Positions 17,620 to 27,481 of a stretch of 64,000 nt of DNA are shown here, piece after piece. Each line of letters starts with the position of its first letter. Within the stretch, counting starts at the first letter, position 1. Position numbers and translations under genes: made by a program. The notes under the pieces were generated by a model. The model had not been told where the DNA came from, searched no databases, and saw only the letters and a program-made list of their open reading frames with translations. Source of the stretch: Candidatus Jettenia caeni (GTDB taxonomy: Bacteria; Planctomycetota; Brocadiia; Brocadiales; Brocadiaceae); NCBI GenBank assembly GCA_000296795.1, contig BAFH01000002.1, positions 466,686 to 530,685 on the forward strand. The letters run 5' to 3'.

Positions 17620-17801
17620 ATGTAGGGCGAGGCTTTAACCTCATATGCATCAAGCTAAGAATATTGTCCATGAAAAAGGAGGTATCCCCTTGGAGAAAGA
17701 GCAATGTGTGTCCATATTCCCTTCTAATTCCCCTAACCCCCCTTTAAAAAAGAGAGAACGAGGGATTTCCCCCTTTTCTAAAGGGGGACTAAGGGGGATT
17801 A
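17620..17801. repeat. Composite intergenic repeat (TGTAGGGCGAGGC unit, CATATGCATCAAGCTA unit, GGGGGATT hairpin)
   Basis: TGTAGGGCGAGGCTTTAACC at 17621 is a degenerate unit of the family at 15281. CATATGCATCAAGCTA (17643-17658) recurs exactly at 34404-34419. From about 17727 to 17801 a long imperfect palindrome alternates AACCCCCCTTTAAAAAA, GAACGAGGGATTTCCCCC and AAGGGGGACTAAGGGGGATT. Similar hairpins are at 19412 and 34420. Confidence 0.65.
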
Positions 17802-17930
17802 CGGCTGGTTTGTTATTCTTCACCGTTTACACATTTACATTAAGCTACCTTTGGCAGCGGCTTTTAAATCTCTACACTAAGAATCCTTTGGCAAGTATAT
17901 TGCTGAATCAGACCTATGATAATGAAGGAT

Positions 17931-18295
17931 AAGAGTTAACTGAAGATGAGGCACGAAAAAAATACCACCGGATAAAAGTATATACGTATGATATAAAAGA
18001 TTTAGACAGGGCAATTATCGAAGGTGAAGAGAAGGGGATTGTTAAGATTCTTTGCACCAACAGAGGCATGGTATTAGGCGCCCATGTTCTTGCCCCATAA
18101 GGCAGGGAAATGGCGCATGAGTTTATTCTGGCAATGAAGAATAACTTAAAGGTGAGAAATATTTCCAATGCGACCCACGTCTATCCAACATTTGTTCTGG
18201 CTGTGAAAAGGACAACGGATAAATACTATGCCGAAAAGCTGTTCTCAGGATGGATTCCCAAAGTTACCAGAAAGCTAATACGCTGGTTTGGATAA
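17931..18295 (+). pseudogene. Remnant of a pyridine nucleotide-disulphide oxidoreductase (dihydrolipoamide dehydrogenase/mercuric reductase-like)
   Basis: The frame reads ELTEDEARKKYHRIKVYTYD, then GIVKILCTNRGMVLGAHVLA, a stop TAA at 18098-18100, then GREMAHEFILAMKNNLKV, ATHVYPTF and a final WIPKVTRKLIRWFG. This is the dimerisation domain of the family (LGAHVLGPxAGEM...HVYPT). The stop sits where an alanine- or glycine-rich turn is expected. The FAD and NAD domains are absent, replaced by repeat sequence just upstream. It is a dead gene fragment. Confidence 0.8.
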
Positions 18296-18467
18296 TCGGT
18301 TCTCATGGTAAACGGCAGAATCTCAAAACAGTTGCAGACCAAATAAAAATTACAACAGCCTTTCCTCTGAATTCTCTCCAGCCTCCGGAAGCTATAGAAC
18401 ATCATTATAATACCCTGATGCAACTACCAGGAATACCGTATCAAAATAATTTTTGGAGATAATAAAC

Positions 18468-19283
18468 ATGAGAAGATTAGAAGGAAAAAATGCTCTGATA
18501 ACAGGCGCAACCTCAGGTATTGGCTATGCTATTGCTGCCCGATTTTCACAAGAGGGCGCAAATGTCGCTATTAATTATCGTCAAGATGATGAAAAAGTTG
18601 AAGATGTCCTGTCTACTATCCGAAATATTTGTCTATCGGTAAAGGGCTTTGGCTGTAAGGATCTCACGGTTCAGGGCGATGTATCAAAAGAGGATGATGT
18701 GGTAAGGATGTTCCATGAAGTTATAAAAGAATGGGGGAGGTTGGATATCATGGTAAACAACGCAGGTATCCAGAAATCAAGTGTAAGCCACGAGACCACC
18801 ATGGAAAATTTTGACAAGGTTATAGCAGTTAATCTTCGCGGCGCTTATGTATGTGCCCGTGAGGCAATAAAGCATTTTTTATCCCGCGAAGGAGGCGGGG
18901 TAATCCTCAACAACTCCAGCGTTCACGAAATTATTCCTAAACCTAACTATCTCAGTTACGCCATTAGTAAAGGTGGCATGGGAAATCTAACCAGGACCCT
19001 GGCGTTGGAATATGCGGACAGAGGAATACGGGTCAATGCTGTAGGTCCTGGGGCAATCATTACTCCCATAAATAAAGCCTGGACTGATGACCCGAATCGA
19101 CGGGCGGAAGTAGAAAGACATATTCCTATGGGTCGTTCCGGAACCCCTGAAGAAATTGCTGCTGTATTTGCCTTTTTGGCTTCGGATGATGCTTCGTATA
19201 TTACCGGCCAAACCATATACGCCTGCGGCGGACTTACCCTTTATCCGGATTTCCGTAAAGACTGGTCCTCTGCTGGTGGATAA
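18468..19283 (+). CDS. Short-chain dehydrogenase/reductase (glucose 1-dehydrogenase-like)
   Basis: 271 residues from ATG 18468, with TTTGGAGAT upstream; a TTG at 18453 is a weaker alternative. Motifs: TGATSGIG near 12, NNAG near 94, NNSSVHE (catalytic Ser) and YAISKGG (Tyr/Lys) near 162. The end ITGQTIYACGGLTLYPDF resembles bacterial glucose 1-dehydrogenase-like SDRs. With zwf, pgl and gnd downstream, oxidation of glucose or another sugar to its lactone is a reasonable guess, not proven. Confidence 0.85.
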   Translation: MRRLEGKNALITGATSGIGYAIAARFSQEGANVAINYRQDDEKVEDVLSTIRNICLSVKGFGCKDLTVQGDVSKEDDVVRMFHEVIKEWGRLDIMVNNAGIQKSSVSHETTMENFDKVIAVNLRGAYVCAREAIKHFLSREGGGVILNNSSVHEIIPKPNYLSYAISKGGMGNLTRTLALEYADRGIRVNAVGPGAIITPINKAWTDDPNRRAEVERHIPMGRSGTPEEIAAVFAFLASDDASYITGQTIYACGGLTLYPDFRKDWSSAGG

Positions 19284-19411
19284 ATTTCATGTAAAGTGGC
19301 TGATGGGCAATCGGCAACGATGCCCGTAATGATGTTTGCTCAGCGTGCTATGAATTTAGTAATTGAATTTTTACCCTTTCATGAGTATCTTGGGAGTATT
19401 ATGGAAATACG

Positions 19412-19474
19412 TAATCCCCCTTCTAAACACTTGCACATTTTCCCCTTTTTTCAAAGGGAGATCAAGGGGGATTA
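19412..19474. repeat. GGGGGATT-type long hairpin repeat
   Basis: AATCCCCCTTCTAAAC near 19413 and ATCAAGGGGGATTA near 19461-19474 are the arms of a long imperfect palindrome with an inner pair CCCCTTTTTT / CAAAGGGAG. It belongs to the same family as 17727-17801 and 34420-34475. It lies between the SDR and rpiB genes. Confidence 0.65.
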
Positions 19475-19544
19475 TCATAGTAAGAAGCGACAAAAAACAT
19501 CCTAAACTATACAAGATCAGAGCTTATGAGAGAGGAGATAAGAT

Positions 19545-20027
19545 ATGCGGATTGCTATTGGAGCCGACCATGAGGGATTCATGTTGAAGGAAAACCTTAT
19601 CATGTATCTGCGTGAACTAAAATACGAAGTCGTGGACGTGGGCACACACAACACCGAATCTGTAGATTATCCTGATTTTGCCGAAGCTGTTGGGATTGCC
19701 ATAAGAGAAGGCCGCGCCGACCGTGGTATTCTCATCTGCTGTAGCGGTGTTGGGGCTTCCGTGGCAGCAACCAAGATACCTGACATTCGCGCCGGGCTCT
19801 GCCACGATACCTACTCTGCTCATCAGGGGGTAGAGCACGACGACATGAATATTCTTGTGCTCGGGGCATGCGTGGTCGGGCGTGATTTGGCCCGAGAACT
19901 TGTTCGGGCGTTTGTGGGAGCTAAATTTACCGGCGAGGAACGACACCGCCGCAGACTGGAAAAAATTCGTGTACTGGAGAAACGATATCACCAGCAAACG
20001 ATACATGGGAAGCAGAAGGAGCTATGA
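19545..20027 (+). CDS. rpiB: Ribose-5-phosphate isomerase B (first of two)
   Basis: 160 residues. [34 protein letters not shown], the active-site loop [14 protein letters not shown] and [20 protein letters not shown] are RpiB signatures. The loop differs from the usual CGTGIG form found in the copy at 62837. It interconverts ribulose- and ribose-5-phosphate, taking the product of the Gnd enzyme encoded next. The C-terminus is basic and longer than usual by about 15 residues. Strong ribosome binding site GAGAGGAGAT. Confidence 0.88.
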   Translation: MRIAIGADHEGFMLKENLIMYLRELKYEVVDVGTHNTESVDYPDFAEAVGIAIREGRADRGILICCSGVGASVAATKIPDIRAGLCHDTYSAHQGVEHDDMNILVLGACVVGRDLARELVRAFVGAKFTGEERHRRRLEKIRVLEKRYHQQTIHGKQKEL

Positions 20028-20081
20028 ATCCTTCAAAAATATTTTCACCTGTCTAATTTTGTTCTGAAAGGAGGATTCGCT

Positions 20082-21065
20082 ATGCAATTGGGTATGATTG
20101 GTTTGGGAAGAATGGGAGCAAACATGGTGCGGCGTTTAATAAGCGGAGGACATCGCTGTATTGTGTACAACCGGACCCCCGATAAAGTAAAAGAATTCAT
20201 CAACGAAGGGGCAACCGGAACAACATCTCTGGACGAATTTGTCAGCAAGCTCAGCAAGCCGCGGGTAGCGTGGATTATGGTTCCCTCCGGTGATCCAACC
20301 GAACAGATGGTATTAGCATTGGGAGAGCGCATGGAGCCGGGCGACATTATCGTCGATGGTGGCAACTCTTACTACAAAGATGACGTGCGCCGTGCAAAGC
20401 TCCTGAAAGGGAAAGGGATTCATTATGTCGACGTAGGCACAAGCGGCGGCATCTGGGGACGTGAGCGCGGCTATTGCCTGATGATTGGGGGAGAAACTGA
20501 TACTGTCAAACACCTCCTGCCCCTTTTCAAAACCCTTGCGCCAGGACGCGGAGAGATATCCCGTACCCCCGGACGTGAAAACACAGAAAGCACAGCCGAA
20601 CATGGCTACCTTCACTGTGGTCCAAATGGCGCTGGTCATTTTGTCAAGATGATCCACAACGGTATCGAATATGGTATGATGCAGGCTTATGCGGAGGGTT
20701 TCGATATACTAAAAAACGCAAATTCGGAAAATCTACCCGAAGATTGTCAATATAACTTCAATTTCGCTGATATTGCCGAGGTATGGAGACGAGGGAGTGT
20801 TGTCGGGTCGTGGCTTCTTGATCTGACGGCAATGGCGCTTCTGGAAAATCCAACGCTATCTGACTACTCAGGATTTGTACAAGATTCCGGCGAAGGGCGG
20901 TGGACAATTATGGCGGCCATTGAAGAAGGTGTGCCAGCCAATGTACTCTCTGCTGCACTTTATACCCGTTTTCGCTCGCGGCAGGAACATACCTTTGCCG
21001 AAAAGCTGCTATCAGCCATGCGGTTTAAGTTTGGCGGCCATGTTGAATATCCTGTGAAAGGATAG
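20082..21065 (+). CDS. gnd: 6-phosphogluconate dehydrogenase, decarboxylating (short form)
   Basis: 327 residues, the short (GndA/YqeC-like) class rather than the 470-residue form. [15 protein letters not shown] is the Rossmann start, [10 protein letters not shown] and [12 protein letters not shown] follow. The substrate signature is [20 protein letters not shown] with the catalytic Lys. It oxidises 6-phosphogluconate to ribulose-5-phosphate with NAD(P). AAAGGAGGATT is a strong ribosome binding site. It lies between rpiB and zwf, completing the pathway. Confidence 0.93.
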   Translation: MQLGMIGLGRMGANMVRRLISGGHRCIVYNRTPDKVKEFINEGATGTTSLDEFVSKLSKPRVAWIMVPSGDPTEQMVLALGERMEPGDIIVDGGNSYYKDDVRRAKLLKGKGIHYVDVGTSGGIWGRERGYCLMIGGETDTVKHLLPLFKTLAPGRGEISRTPGRENTESTAEHGYLHCGPNGAGHFVKMIHNGIEYGMMQAYAEGFDILKNANSENLPEDCQYNFNFADIAEVWRRGSVVGSWLLDLTAMALLENPTLSDYSGFVQDSGEGRWTIMAAIEEGVPANVLSAALYTRFRSRQEHTFAEKLLSAMRFKFGGHVEYPVKG

Positions 21066-21108
21066 TAATAGATTATCCGTGGTAAATATCGTATAGTATA
21101 GGGAGAAT

Positions 21109-22650
21109 ATGATGGTATTCGGAGACGAAAAGAGTAAAGTTATTGAGCCGCTGGGGCGAATAAGTAACCCTTGCATCATGGTTATCTTTGGCGCTTCCGG
21201 CGATTTGGCTAAACGTAAACTCATCCCTGCGCTCTATAACCTGGCAAGAGAGCGCTTGCTCTCTAGAGAATTTGCGGTTGTCGGATTCGCCCGCCGCAAA
21301 ATGAGTCATGAAGAATTCCGTGAAAAGATTAGCCAGGATATGAAAGAGCTTGGCATGGGTGAGCTTGATCCTGATTTGTGGAATTGGCTTGTCCAGCGAC
21401 TTTATTATCTGCCAGGGGATGTCCAGGATCCAAATGCCTACCAACAGCTTCAGAATTTATTGACAGATGTGGATAAAAAGCATGGCACACAGGGAAATTA
21501 TCTGTATTACCTCGCAACAGACCCTGAATTCTTTTCTCGAATTATCCGGCAATTCGGCTCTGCCGGACTTGTACGTGAAGAGAACGGCCACTGGAGAAGG
21601 GTCATAATTGAGAAGCCCTTCGGACGCGATCTGGATTCTGCGCGTGCCCTTAACCAGGAAATCAGAGAGGTACTAAACGAGAGTCAAATCTACCGCATTG
21701 ACCATTACCTTGGTAAGGAAACTGTGCAAAATATCCTGGTATTTCGCTTCGCCAATGGCATTTTTGAGCCTATTTGGAATAGGCGTTACATCGATCATGT
21801 ACAAATAACTGTTGCCGAGAGTATTGGCGTAGGACAACGCGGCGGATACTACGATAACGCAGGGGCTTTACGCGACATGGTGCCTAATCATATATTCCAG
21901 TTGCTTACCTTGACGGCAATGGAACCGCCTATCTCCTTTGAGGCAAATGCAGTACGAGACGAGCAGGTTAAGATTTTACGCGCTATTCAATATATATCAC
22001 CGGAAGAAGTCCTCAGGTATACCGTAAGAGGGCAGTATGGCGAAGGCATTGTTGGAGAACAAAGGACGCCTGCTTATCGGTCGGAGCAGAATGTCTCTCC
22101 TAACTCTTATACTGAAACATTCGTAGCATTAAAGCTGTATATAGACAACTGGCGCTGGGCAAACGTTCCTTTTTATCTTCGGACGGGAAAACGGCTTCCC
22201 TGCCGTGTTACCGAAATTGCCATTCAATTTAAGAGCGCCCCTTTTGTGCTGTTTCGCAAGACGGCTGTTGAGCACTTGAAACCTAATTTACTGGTACTTT
22301 ATATCCAGCCTAACGAGGGTATTTCGTTAAACTTCGGAGCTAAAATACCAGGCCCAATCGTACGAATGGGCGCCGTCGATATGGAATTTCGCTATGCAGA
22401 CTATTTTGGCAGCACACCGAGCACCGGACATGAGAGGTTGCTCTATGATTGCATGCTGGGAGATGCAACCCTGTTTCAACGAGCTGATATGGTTGAAGCA
22501 GGCTGGAGCGTGGTATCCACAATCCAGGACGTATGGAAAGCGCTCCCTTATCGGAAATTTCCCAATTATGCCGCCGGAACCTGGGGGCCGCAAGAAGCCG
22601 ATGATTTAATGGCAAGAGACGGGCGGGAGTGGAGAAAGTGCACCTCATAA
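21109..22650 (+). CDS. zwf: Glucose-6-phosphate 1-dehydrogenase
   Basis: 513 residues, full length. [15 protein letters not shown] is the nucleotide-binding start, IEKPFGRDL and [14 protein letters not shown] the active-site signature with catalytic His, and TGKRLPCR a conserved later block. It oxidises glucose-6-phosphate to the lactone and makes NADPH. It is 43 bp after gnd with ribosome binding site AGGGAG. Two neighbouring ATGs (21109, 21112) are both possible starts. Confidence 0.95.
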   Translation: MMVFGDEKSKVIEPLGRISNPCIMVIFGASGDLAKRKLIPALYNLARERLLSREFAVVGFARRKMSHEEFREKISQDMKELGMGELDPDLWNWLVQRLYYLPGDVQDPNAYQQLQNLLTDVDKKHGTQGNYLYYLATDPEFFSRIIRQFGSAGLVREENGHWRRVIIEKPFGRDLDSARALNQEIREVLNESQIYRIDHYLGKETVQNILVFRFANGIFEPIWNRRYIDHVQITVAESIGVGQRGGYYDNAGALRDMVPNHIFQLLTLTAMEPPISFEANAVRDEQVKILRAIQYISPEEVLRYTVRGQYGEGIVGEQRTPAYRSEQNVSPNSYTETFVALKLYIDNWRWANVPFYLRTGKRLPCRVTEIAIQFKSAPFVLFRKTAVEHLKPNLLVLYIQPNEGISLNFGAKIPGPIVRMGAVDMEFRYADYFGSTPSTGHERLLYDCMLGDATLFQRADMVEAGWSVVSTIQDVWKALPYRKFPNYAAGTWGPQEADDLMARDGREWRKCTS

Positions 22651-22855
22651 ATCATTCGATAGTTTACATTAGGGTGGGTTTTAAAAAGCAAACCTAACGG
22701 CCTTTTACCCACCCCTAAAGAGCTTGTGCAAAAAACGGCAATATCCTTGAGGCTGGTTCAACCGAGAACGATTAAACCAGCGAAGTTACTCCTGAAGGCC
22801 TCATGTACTCGTGTAAGTTTATGATCCACAGTAACCTGAAGAAAGAAATTTGGTT

Positions 22856-23626
22856 ATGGCTTCCGATGACTATGAAATCCAGATTGTAGCGAATCTTGAT
22901 GAATTAAGCCGCAGGGTAGCAGAAGAATTTATTTCCCGGACAAGGGAAGCAATACAGGCGAAGGGGTTCTTCACGGGTGTGCTGTCTGGAGGTTCAACAC
23001 CCAAGGCGCTCTATACGTTACTCGCCAGCAACCGATATCTCGATCAGGTTTCCTGGTTGAAAATACATGTATTCTGGGGCGATGAGCGATGCGTGCCTCC
23101 AACCCATCCGGAAAGTAATTTTCGCATGGCAAGCGATTCACTGCTCAGCAAAGTTCCGATTCCAAAAGAGAATATTCATCGAATGCCAGCCGAACAGGAA
23201 GATCACGACCGTGCAGCACAAGAATACGAGCACATGCTAAAAACATTCTTCCGTCTAAAAACAGGAGAGTATCCACGGTTTGATCTGGTTCTCCTTGGCA
23301 TGGGTGATGACGGACATACGGCCTCTCTCTTTCCGGGAACGGCTGCACTTAAGGAAACGAAACGTCTGGTCGTTGCCAATTATATAGAGAAGCTTCACAC
23401 ATACCGCCTCACACTAACGGCCCCGGTAATTAATTATGCCAGCAATATCATGTTTCTCATTTCGGGAGAGCCAAAGGCTTCTATCCTAAAAGAAGTGGTT
23501 GAAGGCGCCTACGAGCCCAGCCGTCTCCCCACCCAACTAATCCAACCAGTGGAAGGAAGGCTTGTATTTCTTGTGGACCGAACAGCTGCCAGCAAACTGA
23601 CGAAAGAAAATCCGCGAACTCTATGA
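22856..23626 (+). CDS. pgl: 6-phosphogluconolactonase (DevB type)
   Basis: 256 residues from ATG 22856; a TTG at 22850 is also in frame. The signatures are TGVLSGGSTPKALY, VFWGDERCVPPTHPESN and LGMGDDGHTASLFPGT. It opens the lactone made by Zwf. The gene is 205 bp from zwf; the gap holds an imperfect palindrome AGGGTGGGT...ACCCACCCCT (about 22671-22718). Probably still part of the same pathway cluster. Confidence 0.93.
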   Translation: MASDDYEIQIVANLDELSRRVAEEFISRTREAIQAKGFFTGVLSGGSTPKALYTLLASNRYLDQVSWLKIHVFWGDERCVPPTHPESNFRMASDSLLSKVPIPKENIHRMPAEQEDHDRAAQEYEHMLKTFFRLKTGEYPRFDLVLLGMGDDGHTASLFPGTAALKETKRLVVANYIEKLHTYRLTLTAPVINYASNIMFLISGEPKASILKEVVEGAYEPSRLPTQLIQPVEGRLVFLVDRTAASKLTKENPRTL

Positions 23627-23720
23627 CCATAATAAACAATTATTTCGATCTCATGATGGAATTATTGAAGAATTCATGGGAAAGTAGCTATATAATATTA
23701 TAATAATTCAAGGAAAGTAT

Positions 23721-25754
23721 ATGCCCAGAGACATCCCTGTAGGAAATGGTTCAATGTTGGTTGCTTTTGACCGGGAATATCAGATCAGAGATTTCTATTA
23801 TCCTCACGTAGGACAGGAAAATCACAGTATTGGACATCCATCGAGGATGGGTGTCTGGGTCGATGGCCAATTTAGTTGGTTAAATAGCGAATGGCAAAAG
23901 ATATTAAACTATAAAGAAGACACCTTAGTGACTGATGTAAAGGCAAAAAATAACCGGCTGAAGATTGAACTCCAGATGTATGATACGGTAGATTTCCATT
24001 TGAATATTTTTGTGAAAGAAATTATCGTAAGAAATCTGGAAGGAAGAGATCGGGAAATACGGCTGTTTTTTAATCACGATTTTCATATTTATGGAAATGA
24101 AGTTGGGGATACGGCCTATTACGATCCGGATACAAGAGCAGTCATTCATTATAAGGCACAACGATATTTTTTAATTAATTGCTGCGATCCGAATAAATGC
24201 GGCATAGATCATTTTGCTACCGGGATCAAGGAAGTATTGGGCGCTGAAGGAACATGGAGGGACGCAGAAGATGGCAAATTAAGTGGCAATCCTATTGCTC
24301 AGGGTTCGGTTGATTCTACCCTTGGTATTAATCTCGAAGTAAAGGCATACGGTGAAAATGTAGCACATTATTGGATTGCAGCAGGAACAAAACACCGTGA
24401 AGTCGTGAGATTAAACAAGATAATTTGGGAAAAAACACCTGAAGAGTTAATCCGTCGCACGGAAAATTACTGGAAACTATGGGTCAATAAAGAGATGATT
24501 AACTTTTATGATCTTCCCCAAAAAATTGTTTCCTTTTTTAAAAGAAGCCTGCTGATTATCCGGACACAAATTGATGCACACGGTGCCATTATTGCTGCAA
24601 ATGATTCTGATATTATTAGCATGGGAAGAGATACCTATTCTTATATGTGGCCACGGGATGGCGCCCTGGTTGCATATGCCCTTATTAAGTGTGGGTATAT
24701 GGATGTCACGAAACAATTTTTTAAATTCTGCGCAGAGGTTCTTTCTGCCGAAGGCTACCTCCTCCATAAGTATAATCCAGATGGATCTTTTGCCAGCTCG
24801 TGGCACCCCTGGCTGAAGGATAACCAAAAGAGCCTTCCCATTCAGGAGGATGGGATCGCCCTGGTTATTTGGGCATTGTGGAATCATTATCATGAATTCA
24901 GGGATATTGAATTTGTGAAACCTCTGTACAAAAGCCTCATAATCAATACCGCAGAATTTATGGTTAGGTTTCGCGATGAAGAAACAGGCTTGCCGCTTAG
25001 TTCATATGATTTATGGGAAGAGCGTTACGGAGTGCATACCTTTACCGTATCAGCCGTAATCGCAGGCCTCCGGGCTGCAGGCAACTTTGCCTGTGCATTC
25101 GGCGAGCAAGAATATGGCAGAAAATATTATGATATCGCAAACAACATGAAAAATGCCCTGATAACGTATTTTTATCAGGAGAAAGAAGAGCGGTTTGCAA
25201 GGATGGGCACGAAGACCTTAAAAGGGTACGAACTCGACATGACGGCAGATGCAAGTCTTTTTGGACTTGTTACCCTCGATGTATTCAGCCCGGAATTATC
25301 AATAATTGCATCAACTATGAATGCCGTTAAAGAGGAGCTGCGGGTAAAAACCTCTGTGGGTGGAGTTGCCAGGTATACGAATGATTATTATCATCAGGTC
25401 AGTAATGATATCGAGCGTATACCTGGAAACCCCTGGTTTATCTGTACCTTGTGGCTGGCAGATTATGAGATTGCGAAGGCGAGGAATTTGACTGAGCTAA
25501 ACAGCGTGTTGTCTATTGTGGAGTGGGTTGTCGACAGGGCATTCGCCTCTGGTGTCCTCGCTGAACAGGTTAACCCATATACCAACGAACCATTATCCGT
25601 ATCTCCTTTAACCTGGAGCCATGCAGCATTTGTTACCGTATTGGTAAAGTATATGGAGAAACGAGAAAAGATTGCAGTATGTGCTGAATGTGGCAATTCA
25701 GTGCTTTATATGCACCGGCATGCCCAAAAACCCTGTGATTCTGAGTTACATTAA
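23721..25754 (+). CDS. Glycoside hydrolase family 15 (glucoamylase/trehalase-like)
   Basis: 677 residues: an N-terminal beta-sandwich (about 1-270; DIPVGNGSMLVAFDREYQIR) and an (alpha/alpha)6 barrel (about 280-650). The barrel has SYMWPRDGALVAYAL, LPIQEDGIALVIWALW, YDLWEERYGVHTFTVSA (candidate catalytic Glu) and SPLTWSHAAFV. No signal peptide is seen, so it acts in the cytoplasm, releasing glucose from glycogen-like glucans or cleaving trehalose. The last 25 residues carry a small CAECGNSVLYMHRH motif that might bind zinc. Context with zwf/pgl and glgC supports glycogen turnover. Confidence 0.88.
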   Translation: MPRDIPVGNGSMLVAFDREYQIRDFYYPHVGQENHSIGHPSRMGVWVDGQFSWLNSEWQKILNYKEDTLVTDVKAKNNRLKIELQMYDTVDFHLNIFVKEIIVRNLEGRDREIRLFFNHDFHIYGNEVGDTAYYDPDTRAVIHYKAQRYFLINCCDPNKCGIDHFATGIKEVLGAEGTWRDAEDGKLSGNPIAQGSVDSTLGINLEVKAYGENVAHYWIAAGTKHREVVRLNKIIWEKTPEELIRRTENYWKLWVNKEMINFYDLPQKIVSFFKRSLLIIRTQIDAHGAIIAANDSDIISMGRDTYSYMWPRDGALVAYALIKCGYMDVTKQFFKFCAEVLSAEGYLLHKYNPDGSFASSWHPWLKDNQKSLPIQEDGIALVIWALWNHYHEFRDIEFVKPLYKSLIINTAEFMVRFRDEETGLPLSSYDLWEERYGVHTFTVSAVIAGLRAAGNFACAFGEQEYGRKYYDIANNMKNALITYFYQEKEERFARMGTKTLKGYELDMTADASLFGLVTLDVFSPELSIIASTMNAVKEELRVKTSVGGVARYTNDYYHQVSNDIERIPGNPWFICTLWLADYEIAKARNLTELNSVLSIVEWVVDRAFASGVLAEQVNPYTNEPLSVSPLTWSHAAFVTVLVKYMEKREKIAVCAECGNSVLYMHRHAQKPCDSELH

Positions 25755-25847
25755 AAATCGGCTTCTATTCCATTTTCTTAATTTGCTTTTTCTCCTTCCT
25801 TACGATATATATTAAGGAATATGGATAATTTTATAAAGAGGTGTCTT

Positions 25848-26198
25848 ATGAAAACTATTCTTGTGGTAGAAGATGATAAAAACCAACTCTTACTCTATAA
25901 AAATGAGTTGTCACTAGAAGGATACAATATTATTACGGCAATGGATGGTTGTGAAGCAGTAAGCAAGGCGCGGGATTATTCTCCAGACCTGATTATCATG
26001 GATATTCAAATGCCCAAGATGGACGGTATCGAATCCATTGGTAAAATTTTAGGTGAGCGGAGGAATGTGCCTATCATTATTAATACCGCTTATAGCAATT
26101 ATAAAAACAAATTTGCGTCATGGTCAGCCGATGCTTATATTATTAAGTCATCAGATTTGAACGAATTAAAAGAAAAGATAAAGGAATTAATACGTTAG
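25848..26198 (+). CDS. Single-domain response regulator (receiver only)
   Basis: 116 residues from ATG 25848 (AAAGAGGTG upstream; ATG 25821 is a weaker alternative). Receiver residues: acidic pair in LVVEDDKNQ, phospho-acceptor Asp in LIIMDIQMPKMDG, Thr in INTAYS and Lys in IIKSS. No output domain, so it works by protein contact. No kinase is encoded nearby. It sits between the GH15 and glgC genes, 18 bp before the latter, which hints at control of glycogen metabolism; the link is inference only. Confidence 0.88.
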   Translation: MKTILVVEDDKNQLLLYKNELSLEGYNIITAMDGCEAVSKARDYSPDLIIMDIQMPKMDGIESIGKILGERRNVPIIINTAYSNYKNKFASWSADAYIIKSSDLNELKEKIKELIR

Positions 26199-26215
26199 TT
26201 TGAATAGAGGAGATT

Positions 26216-27460
26216 ATGGAATTCAATATAGATTCTAACACGCTGAAAAAAGTGCTTGTAATGATACTTGCAGGAGGACAGGGAGAACGGCTTTATCCTT
26301 TAACAAAAGACAGAGCAAAACCGGCGGTCCCTTTTGGTGGTATTTATCGTATCATTGACTTCACCTTGAGCAACTGCATCAATTCGATGCTGAGGAGGAT
26401 TTGTGTATTAACACAATACAAATCTTATTCCCTGGACAGGCATTTAAGGATTGGATGGAATATATTTAACAGCGAATTAGGCGAGTTTATCGAGAACGTA
26501 CCTCCTCAAAAAAGAATATACGATATGTGGTATCAGGGAACAGCCGATGCCGTATATCAGAACACCTATGTTCTCGAAAGAGAACGCCCTGAGAAGGTTT
26601 TGATCTTAGCTGGTGATCATATCTATAAAATGGATTATCGTGAGCTGATAGAATTCCATATAGCGAAAAAATCAGACCTTACGGTACCGTGCATTGAAGT
26701 ACCCGTAAGCGAGGCAAACAGGTTTGGGGTTATAGCAATAAACAACGAACAACAAATTATAGATTTTGATGAAAAACCAGCCAACCCGAAACCCATCCCC
26801 TCAAATCCCGGAGTGGCGCTTGTATCTATGGGAATTTACCTCTTCGATACACAGATATTGGTAAAACGCATAGTTGACGACGCCAAAAAAGAATCGAACC
26901 ATGATTTTGGGAAAAATATAATCCCCTCAATGATCAATAAAGACAGGGTGTTCGCATTTGTTTTTAATGACAAAAATAATAAAGCAGTGAAATACTGGAG
27001 AGATATAGGGACCCTTGACTCTTACTGGGAATCCAATATGGATCTTATCCAGATAGACCCTATTTTTAATCTCTATGATAAATGTTGGCCTATTCGTACC
27101 TATCACGAACAACTTCCCCCGGCAAAGACCGTGTTCTCAGAATCGTTTCCCGGAGGGAGATACGCTAAGGTTCTGGATTCTCTTGTATCCAACGGATGCA
27201 TCATCAGCGGCGCTCACGTGGAAAGATCGGTCGTTTCTCCCGATGTAAGAATTGATTCCCATTCTGAAATCCTGGATTCAGTTTTAATGGAAGGGGTAAG
27301 GATTGGTAAAAATGTTAAAATCAGGAAAGCCATAATTGATAAATTTGTAACGGTTCCTGACGGAAAACGCATCGGATATAATTTAGAAGAAGATGCCAGG
27401 CAGTTTACTATTACGGGAAAAGGTATTGTTGTAGGACATAAAGAGATGCCTTTGCTTTGA
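26216..27460 (+). CDS. glgC: Glucose-1-phosphate adenylyltransferase
   Basis: 414 residues. The nucleotidyltransferase domain shows ILAGGQGERLYPLTKDRAKP, AVPFGGIYRIIDFTLSNCIN and ILAGDHIYKMDY. A left-handed beta-helix follows (IISGAHVERSVVSPDVRI). It makes ADP-glucose, the donor for glycogen synthesis. GAGGAGAT gives a strong ribosome binding site. It is the last gene of the sugar module; a repeat cluster follows. Confidence 0.95.
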   Translation: MEFNIDSNTLKKVLVMILAGGQGERLYPLTKDRAKPAVPFGGIYRIIDFTLSNCINSMLRRICVLTQYKSYSLDRHLRIGWNIFNSELGEFIENVPPQKRIYDMWYQGTADAVYQNTYVLERERPEKVLILAGDHIYKMDYRELIEFHIAKKSDLTVPCIEVPVSEANRFGVIAINNEQQIIDFDEKPANPKPIPSNPGVALVSMGIYLFDTQILVKRIVDDAKKESNHDFGKNIIPSMINKDRVFAFVFNDKNNKAVKYWRDIGTLDSYWESNMDLIQIDPIFNLYDKCWPIRTYHEQLPPAKTVFSESFPGGRYAKVLDSLVSNGCIISGAHVERSVVSPDVRIDSHSEILDSVLMEGVRIGKNVKIRKAIIDKFVTVPDGKRIGYNLEEDARQFTITGKGIVVGHKEMPLL

Positions 27461-27481
27461 TCTTAAACGACTTATCAAAAC

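Noticed and set aside
17645-17932. Plus-strand ORF of 95 codons
   Set aside because: It runs through the GGGGGATT palindrome and repeat units (PLKKRERGISPFSKGGLRGI), so it is translated repeat sequence.
18250-18462. Plus-strand ORF of 70 codons between the flavoprotein remnant and the SDR
   Set aside because: It overlaps the remnant in another frame, has no ribosome binding site and no family resemblance.
22671-22718. AGGGTGGGT...ACCCACCCCT palindrome after zwf as a terminator
   Set aside because: The stem is imperfect with a 28-base loop and no following T-run.
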